A stretch of DNA of 64,000 bases, taken from NCBI RefSeq assembly GCF_006440675.2, contig NZ_CP083951.1, positions 1,488,001-1,552,000 on the forward strand, read 5' to 3'. This DNA is from Mesorhizobium sp. B2-8-5. GTDB taxonomy: Bacteria; Pseudomonadota; Alphaproteobacteria; Rhizobiales; Rhizobiaceae. Positions 33,564 through 42,203 of the stretch are shown piece after piece (position 1 is the stretch's first letter; each line of letters begins with the position of its first letter). The notes beneath the pieces were generated by a model. The model did not search any database and had not been told where the DNA came from. It saw only the letters and a list, made by a program, of their open reading frames with translations. The position numbers and the translations under genes were made by a program.

Positions 33564-34344
33564 CGGCTTTCTCCAGCTCCTTCGCGCCGGCAGCCGATCG
33601 GCCGTGGTCCGCGAGGTAATCATGCACGACTTCGCCGAGACCCAGCGTCAGGTCGGCGGTGAAATGAACGGCAGAGACGATGTCGAGCACCGGCAGCTTG
33701 GCGACGTCGGCCATGACATGCGGGCGAAGGTCGAGCGCGGCCGGCGCCGTCCAGGCTTCCTTCAGCGTGATGTCGGTGAGGTAGTAGCGGACCAGCTCGC
33801 AGATGCGCGGGCTGCCGTCGACATGCGGGATGATCTTGATGAGGAAATTGGGCGCGGCGAGCGAGGCGAGCACCTGGTCGTGGTCAGCCTCGCGGTGCTT
33901 GTAGCCCATCGTGCCGGTGGCGCACAGAACGCTGCCATAATGCAGCGTGCCGACCACAACTTCGCCTTCATGCACGATCTTGGGGCTGGCGAGCTTTTTC
34001 GGGAAACCCCAGAGCTCGCGGCCGCCGGCGATCGGCGCATCGTCGTCGAGATACATGGAATGCACATAGCCGCCATGCTGGCCCTTGTAGCGCACCGGGA
34101 TGACCTGGCCGGTCTCGGTGTAGTCGCCGAAGCCGGTGGAGTCAGGCATGCGGATGAATTCGTATTTGACCAGCGGCTCGTCGATCTCGAGCGGCGCCGG
34201 AACGACGGCTTCCAGCGCCTCGCGCGTCGTGCGGTAGGTGATGATGATGTATTCGCGGTCGAAGAAGCGATAAGGGCCTGGCGGGAAGGACGGGTTGGTG
34301 AGCGGCATCGCATAGGCCCGCTTCACGACGTCGGCGATTTCCAT
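33556..34344 (-). CDS. adc: Acetoacetate decarboxylase
   Basis: A 262-residue enzyme converting acetoacetate to acetone and CO2. The Schiff-base lysine is in [14 protein letters not shown] (K116/K117), matching the paired-lysine catalytic motif. The N-terminus [19 protein letters not shown] and [20 protein letters not shown] are standard. The ATG at 34344 gives the family's usual length; longer frames run into the promoter region shared with bdhA. It lies upstream of the patatin gene (8-bp overlap) and is divergent from bdhA, whose product makes acetoacetate from 3-hydroxybutyrate, so the two share a metabolite. Confidence 0.95.
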   Translation of the reverse strand: MEIADVVKRAYAMPLTNPSFPPGPYRFFDREYIIITYRTTREALEAVVPAPLEIDEPLVKYEFIRMPDSTGFGDYTETGQVIPVRYKGQHGGYVHSMYLDDDAPIAGGRELWGFPKKLASPKIVHEGEVVVGTLHYGSVLCATGTMGYKHREADHDQVLASLAAPNFLIKIIPHVDGSPRICELVRYYLTDITLKEAWTAPAALDLRPHVMADVAKLPVLDIVSAVHFTADLTLGLGEVVHDYLADHGRSAAGAKELEKAGA

Positions 34345-34592
34345 GGCTGGTGCCCCAAACAGGTTTGAAATGACCCCGCGCGAATGCGCTGGCAAATATG
34401 TTGCACAGCAGCATGACAGTGCCGTGTCAGCGCCAAGACGACACTTCCTACAGCCGGCAAACCCCATCGCGGAGCTGTAATAGCGCCGACATATGGGTGT
34501 GGCATTGTGATGCTGCGGCGCACAAATCATGTGCCTTTCCGGCTGTCCGTCTTCATAGTCTTCCCTCCTGTCCTCCTGTCGCGAGATCTCCC

Positions 34593-35381
34593 ATGGGTTC
34601 CCTGTCTTCGAAGAATGCGCTCGTCACCGGCTCGACGAGCGGCATCGGCCTGGCAATCGCCCGCGCCTTCGCCGCCGAGGGCGCCAACGTCACCATCAAC
34701 GGCCTGGGCGACGCCGCGGCGATCGAGCAGGAGCGTTCCGGCATCGAGAAGGATTTCGGCGTCAAGTGCCGCTACTCCGACGCCAACATGATGGACGGCG
34801 CCGCCGTCAGCGCCATGGTTCACGAGGCCGAGGCAGCGTTCGGCAGCCTCGACATCCTGGTCAACAATGCCGGCATCCAGCACGTCGCGCCGATCGACGA
34901 ATTTCCGGACGACAAGTGGGAAGCCATCATCCGCATCAATCTTCTGGCAGCCTTCTACGCCATCAAGGCAGTGCTGCCCGGCATGAAGAGCCGCAAGTGG
35001 GGCCGCATCATCAACACGGCTTCCGCTCATGCGCTGGTCGCCTCGCCGTTCAAGTCGGCCTATGTCTCGGCCAAGCACGGCATTGCCGGCCTGACCAAGA
35101 CGGTGGCGCTGGAAGTCGCGCAGGACGGCATCACCGTCAATGCGATCGCGCCAGGCTATGTCTGGACGCCGCTGGTCGAAAAGCAGATCCCCGACACGAT
35201 GAAGGCGCGCGGCATGACCGAAGAGCAGGTCAAGCACGATGTGCTGCTTGCGGCGCAGCCGACCAAGGAATTCGTCACCGTCGAAGAGCTTGCCGCGCTG
35301 ACGCTGTTCCTGTGCTCGGACGCCGCCAAGCAGATCACCGGCACGACCCTGGCGATGGATGGCGGCTGGACGGCGCAGTAA
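34593..35381 (+). CDS. bdhA: 3-hydroxybutyrate dehydrogenase
   Basis: A 262-residue short-chain dehydrogenase. The cofactor loop is [15 protein letters not shown] and [11 protein letters not shown] follows. The catalytic residues are S144 ([15 protein letters not shown]), Y157 and K161 ([10 protein letters not shown]). The C-terminus [14 protein letters not shown] and the segment [20 protein letters not shown] are diagnostic for 3-hydroxybutyrate dehydrogenases. It oxidises D-3-hydroxybutyrate to acetoacetate with NAD+, feeding acetoacetate to the divergent decarboxylase or to CoA activation. Confidence 0.95.
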   Translation: MGSLSSKNALVTGSTSGIGLAIARAFAAEGANVTINGLGDAAAIEQERSGIEKDFGVKCRYSDANMMDGAAVSAMVHEAEAAFGSLDILVNNAGIQHVAPIDEFPDDKWEAIIRINLLAAFYAIKAVLPGMKSRKWGRIINTASAHALVASPFKSAYVSAKHGIAGLTKTVALEVAQDGITVNAIAPGYVWTPLVEKQIPDTMKARGMTEEQVKHDVLLAAQPTKEFVTVEELAALTLFLCSDAAKQITGTTLAMDGGWTAQ

Positions 35382-35428
35382 GGGCAACGACCGTTTAAGG
35401 GAGACAGGGCGGAGCTCCCATCTTCCCT

Positions 35429-35533
35429 AAAGGCGTGTCGCGCTGAAGCGGATTCAGCGACGCGCTTTAAGCCTTTGTTTTCATTCATGTCGTTATCGCA
35501 AAACCGCTGCACACTTTTGCGCGACATGCATTA
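35429..35533. repeat. RIME-like dispersed repeat, copy C
   Basis: AAAGGCGTGTCGCGCTGAAGCGGATTC AGCGACGCGCTTTAA is the first palindrome; TTCATTCATGTCGTTATCGCAAAACC...CACTTTTGCGCGACATGCATTAG is the second. It is the best-preserved copy. It lies between bdhA and chrB, transcribed in the same direction. Confidence 0.8.
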
Positions 35534-35662
35534 GCAATTTGAATTCTTGACAATCGTAGGGGAGCGTTCCAGCATCCTGGCCAAGGGGTTCCTCGCGACG
35601 ACCCCGTGAGGCGTCAGCCCAACGATCGCGTCCAAACTCTCTGTGTTCTGGAGGTGGACGCC

Positions 35663-36481
35663 ATGCCGTCAACAACCGCAATTACCGTTCCGCAGCTTTC
35701 CCGTCTCGTCGGCTTGCCCGATGCGCCTTGCCTGGTCGATGTGCGCACCGACGAGGACTATGAAGCCGATCCGCGCCTGTTGCCGGCGTCATGCCGGCGC
35801 GATTTCAGGACTGTCTCAAGCTGGGCGTCGGAGTTTTCGGGACGCAAGGTCGTGGTCATCTGCCAGAGAGGGCAGAAACTCTCGCAAGGCGTTGCCGCGT
35901 GGCTGCGCCACGACGGCATTCCGGCGGAGTCGTTGGAAGGCGGCTTCGAGGCCTGGGCCGCCGCCAGCGCGCCGTTGGTCGCGGCCGGCGCGATCCCGCC
36001 CCGCGACCAGAACGGCCGCACCATATGGGTCACCCGTTCCCGGCCGAAGGTAGACCGCATTGCCTGCCCCTGGCTGATCCGCCGCTTCGTCGATCCCGAT
36101 GCGGTGTTCCTGTTCGTCGACGCTGCCGAGGTGCCTCTGGTCGCGGATCGCTTCGCCGCGGTTCCCTTCGATATCGAAGGCGTGTTCTGGAGCCATCGCG
36201 GCGATCGCTGCACATTCGACACGATGGTCGAGGAATTCGGACTGCGCGTCGATGCGCTCGACCGCCTGGCGCTGATCGTGCGCGCCGCCGATACGGCGCG
36301 CCTCGACCTCGTGCCGCAGGCGGCCGGGTTCCTCGCCGCTTCGCTTGGCCTGTCGCGCATGTTCCGTGATGACCTCGAACAGCTCGAAGCCGGCATGCTT
36401 CTCTACGACGCCTTCTTCCGCTGGTGCCGCGACGCCACCGACGAGACGCATAACTGGCCGGTTGTAGGCAAGGCACAATGA
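35663..36481 (+). CDS. chrB: Chromate resistance protein ChrB with N-terminal rhodanese domain
   Basis: A 272-residue two-domain protein. Residues about 10-105 are a rhodanese domain (CLVDVRTDEDYEADP) with active-site loop ICQRGQKLS (C67). Residues about 120-265 are the ChrB C-terminal domain (TRSRPKVDRIACPWLIRRFV; FDIEGVFWSHRGDRCTFDTM). A GGAGGTGG ribosome-binding site precedes the ATG at 35663. Its TGA overlaps the chrA ATG (ATGA). ChrB is a chromate-responsive regulator or accessory in proteobacteria; the rhodanese fusion suggests sulfur-linked chemistry. The reported role of this domain type comes from family knowledge. Confidence 0.9.
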   Translation: MPSTTAITVPQLSRLVGLPDAPCLVDVRTDEDYEADPRLLPASCRRDFRTVSSWASEFSGRKVVVICQRGQKLSQGVAAWLRHDGIPAESLEGGFEAWAAASAPLVAAGAIPPRDQNGRTIWVTRSRPKVDRIACPWLIRRFVDPDAVFLFVDAAEVPLVADRFAAVPFDIEGVFWSHRGDRCTFDTMVEEFGLRVDALDRLALIVRAADTARLDLVPQAAGFLAASLGLSRMFRDDLEQLEAGMLLYDAFFRWCRDATDETHNWPVVGKAQ

Positions 36482-37866
36482 GCGCGCTTGCCAAGGACGC
36501 CGCCGCGCGACGGGCCGAGATTCCGGCCGCGCCGAGTTTCCGCGAAGCGACGCGGCTCTGGGCCAGGATCGGCCTGCTCTCCTTTGGCGGGCCGGCCGGC
36601 CAGATCGCGCTGATGCACAAGGAACTGGTCGAGGAGCGCCACTGGATCGGCGAGGAGCGGTTCCTGCACGCGCTCAACTACTGCATGCTCCTGCCGGGCC
36701 CGGAGGCGCAGCAGCTCGCCGTCTATATCGGCTGGCTGCTGCACCGGACGGCAGGCGGCCTCGTGGCCGGTATCCTGTTCGTGCTGCCCGGCGCGTTGGT
36801 TATGCTCTGCCTGAGCGGCTTCTACATGCTCTACAACGACGCGCCGGTCGTCGAGGCGCTGTTCTTCGGCATCAAGGCGGCGGTGCTCGCCGTCGTCGTC
36901 GAGGCGGTGATCCGCATCGGCAAGCGGGCGCTGAAGAACCGTGCGATGGTGGCGATCGCCGTGGCGGCCTTCCTCGCCATTTATGTCGCCCGGGTGCCAT
37001 TCCCGCTGATCGTGCTCGCAGCCGGGCTGATCGGCTGGGCCGGCAACCGCTTCGCGCCGGCGCTGTTCTCCGTCTCGGCGCATGGCAAGACTGCGGCCGG
37101 CGCCGAGACCAGGGGCGCGGTCGACCTGATGTTCGAGCGGGGCGAACTCGGCCACACCATGCCGAAGCGAGGGCATGCCGTCCGCACCATCGCCATCTGG
37201 CTGCCGGTCTGGCTGGGGCCGGCGGCGCTGATCGCCGTGTTGGCGGGGCCGGGGAGCGTCTGGGCGCAGATCGGCGGCTTCTTCAGCCTGATGGCCGTCG
37301 TCACCTTCGGCGGCGCCTATGCCGTTCTTGCCTATGTCGCGCAGGCAGCGGTGACGTCGTTCGGCTGGCTTTCGCCCGGCCAAATGGTCGATGGGCTCGG
37401 GCTTGCCGAAACGACGCCGGGGCCATTGATCCTGGTGCTGCAATTCGTCGGCTTCGCCGCCGCCTATCGCCATGCCGGCTTTGCCAACCCGCTGCTGGCT
37501 GGATCGCTCGGATCGCTGCTGACGCTCTGGGTCACCTTCGTCCCTTGCTTCTTCTGGATATTCCTCGGTGCGCCCTACATCGAGCAATTGAGACGGAACA
37601 AGGCGCTGGCGGCGGCGCTTGGCGCGATCACCGCCGCGGTGGTCGGCGTCATCATGAACCTGGCGCTGTGGTTCGCGCTGCATGTCGTCTTCGGCAAGGT
37701 AGCAAGTGTCGGCTGGGGCGTGGAGGTTCCGGTCCTGTCCTCGCTCGACTGGCGTGCCGCGCTGCTGTCGGCGGCGGCGATGGTCGCCATGTTCAAGCTG
37801 AAACTCGGCATGCTGCCGACGTTGGCGGGATCTGCGCTGGCGGGGCTTGCGCTGCTGGCGCTGTAG
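36478..37866 (+). CDS. chrA: Chromate efflux transporter (CHR family)
   Basis: A 462-residue inner-membrane protein with the two homologous CHR halves. The first contains LWARIGLLSFGGPAGQIALM and ALNYCMLLPGPEAQQLAVYIG. The second contains TFGGAYAVLAYVAQAAVTSF and VDGLGLAETTPGPLILVLQFVG. These glycine/proline-rich blocks are diagnostic for ChrA, which extrudes chromate with proton motive force. About ten hydrophobic segments are visible. It is coupled by a 4-bp overlap to chrB, the standard chrBA arrangement. Confidence 0.95.
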   Translation: MSALAKDAAARRAEIPAAPSFREATRLWARIGLLSFGGPAGQIALMHKELVEERHWIGEERFLHALNYCMLLPGPEAQQLAVYIGWLLHRTAGGLVAGILFVLPGALVMLCLSGFYMLYNDAPVVEALFFGIKAAVLAVVVEAVIRIGKRALKNRAMVAIAVAAFLAIYVARVPFPLIVLAAGLIGWAGNRFAPALFSVSAHGKTAAGAETRGAVDLMFERGELGHTMPKRGHAVRTIAIWLPVWLGPAALIAVLAGPGSVWAQIGGFFSLMAVVTFGGAYAVLAYVAQAAVTSFGWLSPGQMVDGLGLAETTPGPLILVLQFVGFAAAYRHAGFANPLLAGSLGSLLTLWVTFVPCFFWIFLGAPYIEQLRRNKALAAALGAITAAVVGVIMNLALWFALHVVFGKVASVGWGVEVPVLSSLDWRAALLSAAAMVAMFKLKLGMLPTLAGSALAGLALLAL

Positions 37867-37916
37867 GCGGGCACGCCGTCCGATCACGTTAGCGTGAACG
37901 AAAAAGCCGACCGGCC

Positions 37917-37946
37917 GGGAATAAACCACCCGGTCCGCCGGTCTCC
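37917..37946 (+). promoter_or_regulatory. Possible ECF-type promoter (GGGAATAAA-N15-GTCTCC)
   Basis: GGGAATAAA at 37917-37925 and GTCTCC at 37941-37946 have the spacing of ECF sigma -35 (GGAAT-like) and -10 (GTCT-like) elements. They lie upstream of the leader frame at 37985 and of the ECF sigma gene, so autoregulation is plausible. Identification is by eye only. Confidence 0.4.
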
Positions 37947-37984
37947 AGGGCATGCGCCATTTGTGCGCAACAGCGGAGACCATC

Positions 37985-38320
37985 ATGAAGCGGCGCGAAG
38001 ACAAATACGCACGGGCTGAAGAGGCGAAGGCGTCAGCCGTCGTCGCTTGGAGCGTTGGAGCTGGGCGCATCTGTTCTGGGCGATACCGCCCCGCCGCCGA
38101 CCCTGATCCCGTGCCGATCGCAACCATCGAGATCCACGACCATGACGGCGAGCATCCCGTTGCAGCCGGCGATGCGCCGTCCTCTTCCGAGGCGCCCCTT
38201 GCTTCCGAGACACTTGACTCCGGTGACACCAATGCCTTCTCCTCCCTCGAAGCAGGCGCCATCGCCTGCGGTCGCGATCTTCACCCGCACGAGCAGGGAC
38301 AGATCGTCGCCTCCCGCTGA
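37985..38320 (+). CDS. Possible leader protein upstream of the ECF sigma gene (111 aa)
   Basis: A frame of 111 codons, MKRREDKYARAEEAKASAVV..., with a good ribosome-binding site (GCGGAG, 8 bp before the ATG). It has a basic N-terminus and an acidic middle (IEIHDHDGEHPVA). No motif, membrane segment or family is recognised. Codon usage is moderately coding-like but less biased than in neighbouring genes. It could be a real small gene, or an untranslated leader of the sigma gene transcript. Confidence 0.35.
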   Translation: MKRREDKYARAEEAKASAVVAWSVGAGRICSGRYRPAADPDPVPIATIEIHDHDGEHPVAAGDAPSSSEAPLASETLDSGDTNAFSSLEAGAIACGRDLHPHEQGQIVASR

Positions 38321-38378
38321 GGGCGGCGGCAGACCCGTGGCGGGAGCGCCCGACGGCGGAACGGTGTTGAGCGAAAAG

Positions 38379-38906
38379 ATGCTGGCCGCGCGTTTTGCCG
38401 AAGTGGTGCTGCCGCATCTGAGCGATGCGCTGTCGCTTGCCCGCTGGCTGACCGGCAATCAAGCCGACGCCGAGGATGTGGTGCAGGAGGCCTGCCTCAA
38501 GGCGCATGCGGGCATTGCCGGGTTCGCTGGGGGAAATTCCCGCGCGTGGCTGCTTACCATCGTGCGCAACGCTTCCTACACATGGATGGCGCGCAACCGC
38601 CCGCGCAGCGTGGTCGCCGTCGGCGACCTCGCCGATCTCGACGACGTCTCGCCGCCGCCGGACAATGATGCCGACAGCCCGGAGGCGGTGCTGATCTCCA
38701 AGGCGAATTCGGCGGCGGTGGAAGCGGCGATCACCAGGCTGCCGCAAGCCTTCCGCGAAACGGTGGTGCTGCGCGACATCAACGGTCTCAGCTACCGCGA
38801 AATCGCCACCATGCTCGGCGTGCCGCAAGGCACGGTGATGTCGCGGCTGGCGCGGGCCCGCGGTCTCTTGATGACGGAACTTGGAGGGCGCCATGAGCCC
38901 GCATGA
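38379..38906 (+). CDS. ECF-type RNA polymerase sigma factor
   Basis: A sigma-70-family factor with regions 2 and 4 only. Region 2 contains LARWLTGNQADAEDVVQEAC and SRAWLLTIVRNASYTWM; region 4 contains LPQAFRETVVLRDINGLSY and REIATMLGVPQGTVMSRLAR. From ATG 38379 it is 175 residues; GTG 38364 would give 180 and is also possible. The frame remains open far upstream, but those residues are Pro/Arg-rich and not sigma-like. It overlaps the anti-sigma gene by 14 bp, so the pair is co-translated. Confidence 0.9.
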   Translation: MLAARFAEVVLPHLSDALSLARWLTGNQADAEDVVQEACLKAHAGIAGFAGGNSRAWLLTIVRNASYTWMARNRPRSVVAVGDLADLDDVSPPPDNDADSPEAVLISKANSAAVEAAITRLPQAFRETVVLRDINGLSYREIATMLGVPQGTVMSRLARARGLLMTELGGRHEPA

Positions 38907-39822
38907 AAATCGCCCGCGTGAGGATGGATTGCCGCAAGACCCGCAGGATATGAAGCTGATGATCCACGCCCTTGTCGATGGCGAGCTCGATGCCGCGGCT
39001 GCCCTGGCGGTCGAGCGGCGCATGGCCGCCGATCCGGAGCTCGCCGCCGAACATGCGCGCCTGGTGGCGCTGCGCGGTGCGCTCGCCAATGTGCCGCGGC
39101 CCGCCGTCAGTGACGACTTTTTGGCGCGCATCGCGGCGATCGCCGAGGTGAAGGATCCCGAGGTCGCGGAGGCCACGCAGGCTGAAGATATGAGGGTGGA
39201 GGCACAGCCCTCCGTGCCGCAACAGCAGCAGGGCCAGGTCATCGCGATGCGGCCGCGCGCGCCGCGCTGGTTCAATTCCTTCGACTGGCGCCAGATGGCG
39301 GCATCGATCGCGCTGACGGCGTTTCTGGCCAGCGGCGCGACACAATGGCTGACGACGGCGGACAACGGGGCCGACAGCTTCGCCGTGGCCGTCGCCAACG
39401 GCCATCGCCGCAGCCTGCTCGCGGCGACGCCGGTCGACATCGTCTCGTCCGACCGGCATACGGTGAAGCCATGGCTCGACGGGCGCATCGGCGTGTCGCC
39501 GCCGGCGCCCGACATGGCCAAGGACGGCTACGCGCTGCTTGGCGGCCGCGTCGAGGTGATTGGGGACAGGCCGATGCCGGCACTGGTCTACCGCCATCAC
39601 GAGCATCTGATCACGCTGGTGGCCGCACCTCGGCAGAACGAGGCCAAATCGGTGCCGGTGGCGGACGATCTCTCGGCGGGCGGCTTCCTTCTGGTCCACT
39701 GGACCGACGACGCCTTTTCCTACTGGGCGATCTCGGACGCCGAGCGCCCGGCGCTCGACGATTTCGTCGCCCGCTTCCGGGCCGCCATCATCGCCAATCC
39801 GGCGGCCGGCAGCCCGGGTTAG
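38893..39822 (+). CDS. Transmembrane anti-sigma factor
   Basis: A 309-residue protein starting at ATG 38893 with GGAGGG upstream. The N-terminal cytoplasmic part (KLMIHALVDGELDAAAALAV) matches the anti-sigma domain that grips ECF factors. It lacks the HxxxCxxC zinc motif of ZAS proteins. One membrane segment (about 134-152, QMAASIALTAFLASGATQWL) is followed by a periplasmic domain of about 155 residues that contains VEVIGDRPMPALVYRHHEHL. The periplasmic part presumably senses an envelope signal and releases the sigma factor. Confidence 0.88.
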   Translation: MSPHENRPREDGLPQDPQDMKLMIHALVDGELDAAAALAVERRMAADPELAAEHARLVALRGALANVPRPAVSDDFLARIAAIAEVKDPEVAEATQAEDMRVEAQPSVPQQQQGQVIAMRPRAPRWFNSFDWRQMAASIALTAFLASGATQWLTTADNGADSFAVAVANGHRRSLLAATPVDIVSSDRHTVKPWLDGRIGVSPPAPDMAKDGYALLGGRVEVIGDRPMPALVYRHHEHLITLVAAPRQNEAKSVPVADDLSAGGFLLVHWTDDAFSYWAISDAERPALDDFVARFRAAIIANPAAGSPG

Positions 39823-40017
39823 GGAAACGAAACTTCTTTATCGCCGCTATTTTTGACGCCGATAACCCGTTTGGCGGGAAGGCAGATGCCTGTCCGTCCA
39901 GGATAATCGCGCCAAAGCACTTGCCCCGTTGCGCCGGCGCCCGGGCGCGCAGGTAGATAAAGTCAAGGTCACCTTTGGTATGTTATACACGCCACGCTCT
40001 CGGGCGGATACGAGTCG

Positions 40018-40908
40018 ATGGATCAGGAAAGACTTCTAGCCGCAGTCCTCTTAGCTGATGTCGTGGGCAGCACGACACTTTATGAGCGCATCGGCGACGA
40101 TGCCGCCCTGCGGCAGGTCTCGGATTGCCTCGACGCGATACGCGAGATCGTCGCCCAGCACGGCGGTGACTTCATTTACTCGAAGGGCGATGACGTGCTC
40201 AGCCTGTTCGAGAGACCGGAGGCGGCGCTGAGGGCCGTCTGCCAGATTGGCGGCCAACTGACGAAAGAACCTTTGATCGCCCGGATCGGATTGCATTTCG
40301 GGGCGGTCATTCGCGCGCGTGGCGCGGTGTTCGGCGACGTTGTCAATGTCACCGCAAGATTGTCCACCACGGCCAACCCCGGGGAGGTCCTGATCAGCCA
40401 GAGCTTCTTCGAAGCCCTTTCCGCGGGCAGCCGCAGTACCTTGCGGCTCCTCGACAAAATGGCCTTCAAGGGAAAGCAAGAACTCTTCGATGTCTATACG
40501 CTGAGGAGCGACGATGGGGCGCTCAGCACGCTCGTCGCCAATCGAGGCACCTTTGTCGATAGGCGCTCCACTCCGCCGCCGCAGATCAATCTGGTCATCC
40601 GCTATCAAGATCAGGTGCGGTCCTGCCGAAACAACGAATTGGTGACGATCGGCCGATCTCCGGAATGCAATATCGTTGTCCCGCGGCCCTGGGTCTCAAG
40701 GCACCACGCGACCTTCAGCATTTCGAATGGCAAGGTCCGGCTTGTCGAGCGCAGCTCGTCGGGCACATTTGTGTCGATGGGGCCCGGCAATGAAGTATTC
40801 GTACGCCGCGAAGATATTCTCCTCTTCGGCTCCGGCGTCATCTCGCCTGGACGCAGATCGGCCCTCGGCGACGCCCAGATCCTTCGCTACGAAATTATCT
40901 CAGGCTGA
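40018..40908 (+). CDS. Class III adenylate/guanylate cyclase-like domain fused to FHA domain
   Basis: A 296-residue protein. Residues 1-165 form a class III cyclase domain: AAVLLADVVGSTTLYERIG with metal aspartate D14, GGDFIYSKGDDVLSLFE with the second metal aspartate, and FGDVVNVTARLSTTANPGEV with the Asn/Arg transition-state pair. The position usually holding the substrate-selecting lysine is Tyr, so nucleotide specificity is unclear or activity reduced. Residues about 205-290 are an FHA phosphothreonine-binding domain (TIGRSPECNIVV, VSRHHATFSI). There is no membrane segment. No kinase gene lies nearby to supply the phosphoprotein ligand. Confidence 0.88.
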   Translation: MDQERLLAAVLLADVVGSTTLYERIGDDAALRQVSDCLDAIREIVAQHGGDFIYSKGDDVLSLFERPEAALRAVCQIGGQLTKEPLIARIGLHFGAVIRARGAVFGDVVNVTARLSTTANPGEVLISQSFFEALSAGSRSTLRLLDKMAFKGKQELFDVYTLRSDDGALSTLVANRGTFVDRRSTPPPQINLVIRYQDQVRSCRNNELVTIGRSPECNIVVPRPWVSRHHATFSISNGKVRLVERSSSGTFVSMGPGNEVFVRREDILLFGSGVISPGRRSALGDAQILRYEIISG

Positions 40909-40999
40909 CCGGCTGGGTTCGTTGGGGCGTGGCTGACTCAAGCGGCCGCTGTCCCGCCGCTGCTGGTGGCGTGGTCCAGCGTTTGTTATGCGCCCGATA

Positions 41000-41055
41000 T
41001 CACCGGCAGGTGTAGCCGCCGTCGATGGGCAGCGAGACGCCGGTGACCATGAACG
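41000..41055 (-). pseudogene. 3' remnant of a short-chain dehydrogenase/reductase gene
   Basis: On the minus strand these 56 bases encode TFMVTGVSLPIDGGYTCR and a stop. This is the conserved C-terminal block of classical SDR enzymes (TG-x-x-x-x-DGG-Y/W). No upstream SDR sequence is present: the frame runs back into the ROK regulator gene in another phase. It is evidently what remains after deletion, with the breakpoint at the 3' end of the ROK gene (stop at 41056-41058). Confidence 0.7.
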
Positions 41056-42156
41056 TCACTCCACCATGAACCGCGAGCTGAAGGGCAGGCCCGCCGCTCC
41101 CACCGCCTTGGGCGAACGCTCGATGTTGCCGGCTATGGCGCTTATACCAGGCATAGCCTGTTCCAGCTCCCGGCAGATCGCCTTGCAGACCGCCTGCGGC
41201 GCGTAAGAGGACAGGACGACCGAAGCCACGGGAACGAATGGCTTCAGCGCCGCTATCGACGACTTCATCTGCTCCAGCAGCTCGCGTTGCCACGCGATCT
41301 CGGCATCGCCGAACGAAGGCCAGTCCGCGCGCCGCTCCCACAGCTCGGAGGGCGAATTGCCATTTTTCCGGATCTCCTGCTCCAGGCGCAGGATGCCGAC
41401 GTCGAAACTCACCGCGGCAGTGGTGTTGTAGATCTGGTGATTGAGGACCAGGCGGCTGTGCAGGCGCGCGCCGAGATAGAAGAAAAGGTAGTCCGAAAGA
41501 TGCTTTGCCACGCCGAACATGCTTTCGCCACCGGCAGCGGCGGTGATGTCGTTCTGGACGTAGACGGGATAACCGATCTCCCTCTCGACCTCCTCCTGCA
41601 GGGCGTCGAACCGCTCGCGTGCCGCTTTCGGCGTTAGCTCGAGTTCTGCTTCGTCGCCGGGCAGGGCAAGGCCGATACCGGCAATGCGCGAGTGGAGATG
41701 CCGGGGCAGATCGGCAATCGCCTTGGCGATGGCGGTCATGAATTGCGGGTGGTTGGTGTCTTGTGCGGCTGAGAACGGCAGGACCGTATGGGAGCGGATC
41801 GAGCCGACGAAGTCGACAAGCACGACCTCCACCTGCCGGTGGCCGACGCTGATGCCGACGGAATAGGCACCCTCGGGGTTGAGCGAGATCGGCACCGTCG
41901 GCGGTCCGACACGGCCGCGCTGGGCCTCACCCTTGGCGATCAGCCCTTCCTGCTCGAGCGATCGGACGATGACCGACACAGTCTGCGCCGACAGGCCGGT
42001 CCGCTCACCGATCTCGAGACGGGTGATATCCTTGCTCTGAAGCAGCAACGACAGCACAAGGCGTTCGTTGTAGCTGCGCACGCTGACGGCGTTGAGGCCG
42101 CTGGCGCGGTCCGCGATGCGGAGCGGGTTCGGCGGCGCAAAGCGCATGTCAGGCAT
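41056..42156 (-). CDS. ROK-family transcriptional regulator
   Basis: A 366-residue NagC/XylR-type regulator. The N-terminal winged HTH reads VRSYNERLVLSLLLQSKDIT, then RLEIGERTGLSAQTVSVIVR. The sugar-kinase-like body has SVGISVGHRQVEVVLVDFVG and IAGIGLALPGDEAE. The usual ROK zinc cluster (CxCGxxGC) is not visible; the corresponding region reads YLGARLHSRLVLNHQIYN, so the effector site is atypical. It is transcribed leftward downstream of an SGNH hydrolase gene and probably controls the divergent sugar ABC operon at 43249-50277. ATG at 42147 is an alternative start. Confidence 0.88.
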   Translation of the reverse strand: MPDMRFAPPNPLRIADRASGLNAVSVRSYNERLVLSLLLQSKDITRLEIGERTGLSAQTVSVIVRSLEQEGLIAKGEAQRGRVGPPTVPISLNPEGAYSVGISVGHRQVEVVLVDFVGSIRSHTVLPFSAAQDTNHPQFMTAIAKAIADLPRHLHSRIAGIGLALPGDEAELELTPKAARERFDALQEEVEREIGYPVYVQNDITAAAGGESMFGVAKHLSDYLFFYLGARLHSRLVLNHQIYNTTAAVSFDVGILRLEQEIRKNGNSPSELWERRADWPSFGDAEIAWQRELLEQMKSSIAALKPFVPVASVVLSSYAPQAVCKAICRELEQAMPGISAIAGNIERSPKAVGAAGLPFSSRFMVE

Positions 42157-42203
42157 GGTGCGTCCTCTCGCAATCGGTCGTGCGGGACACCCGTATGCCG
42201 CGT

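Noticed and set aside
37983..39521. Open frame of 512 codons on the minus strand over the sigma/anti-sigma genes
   Set aside because: Sigma region 2 and 4 motifs and a transmembrane anti-sigma protein are clear on the plus strand; the minus frame has no recognisable content.
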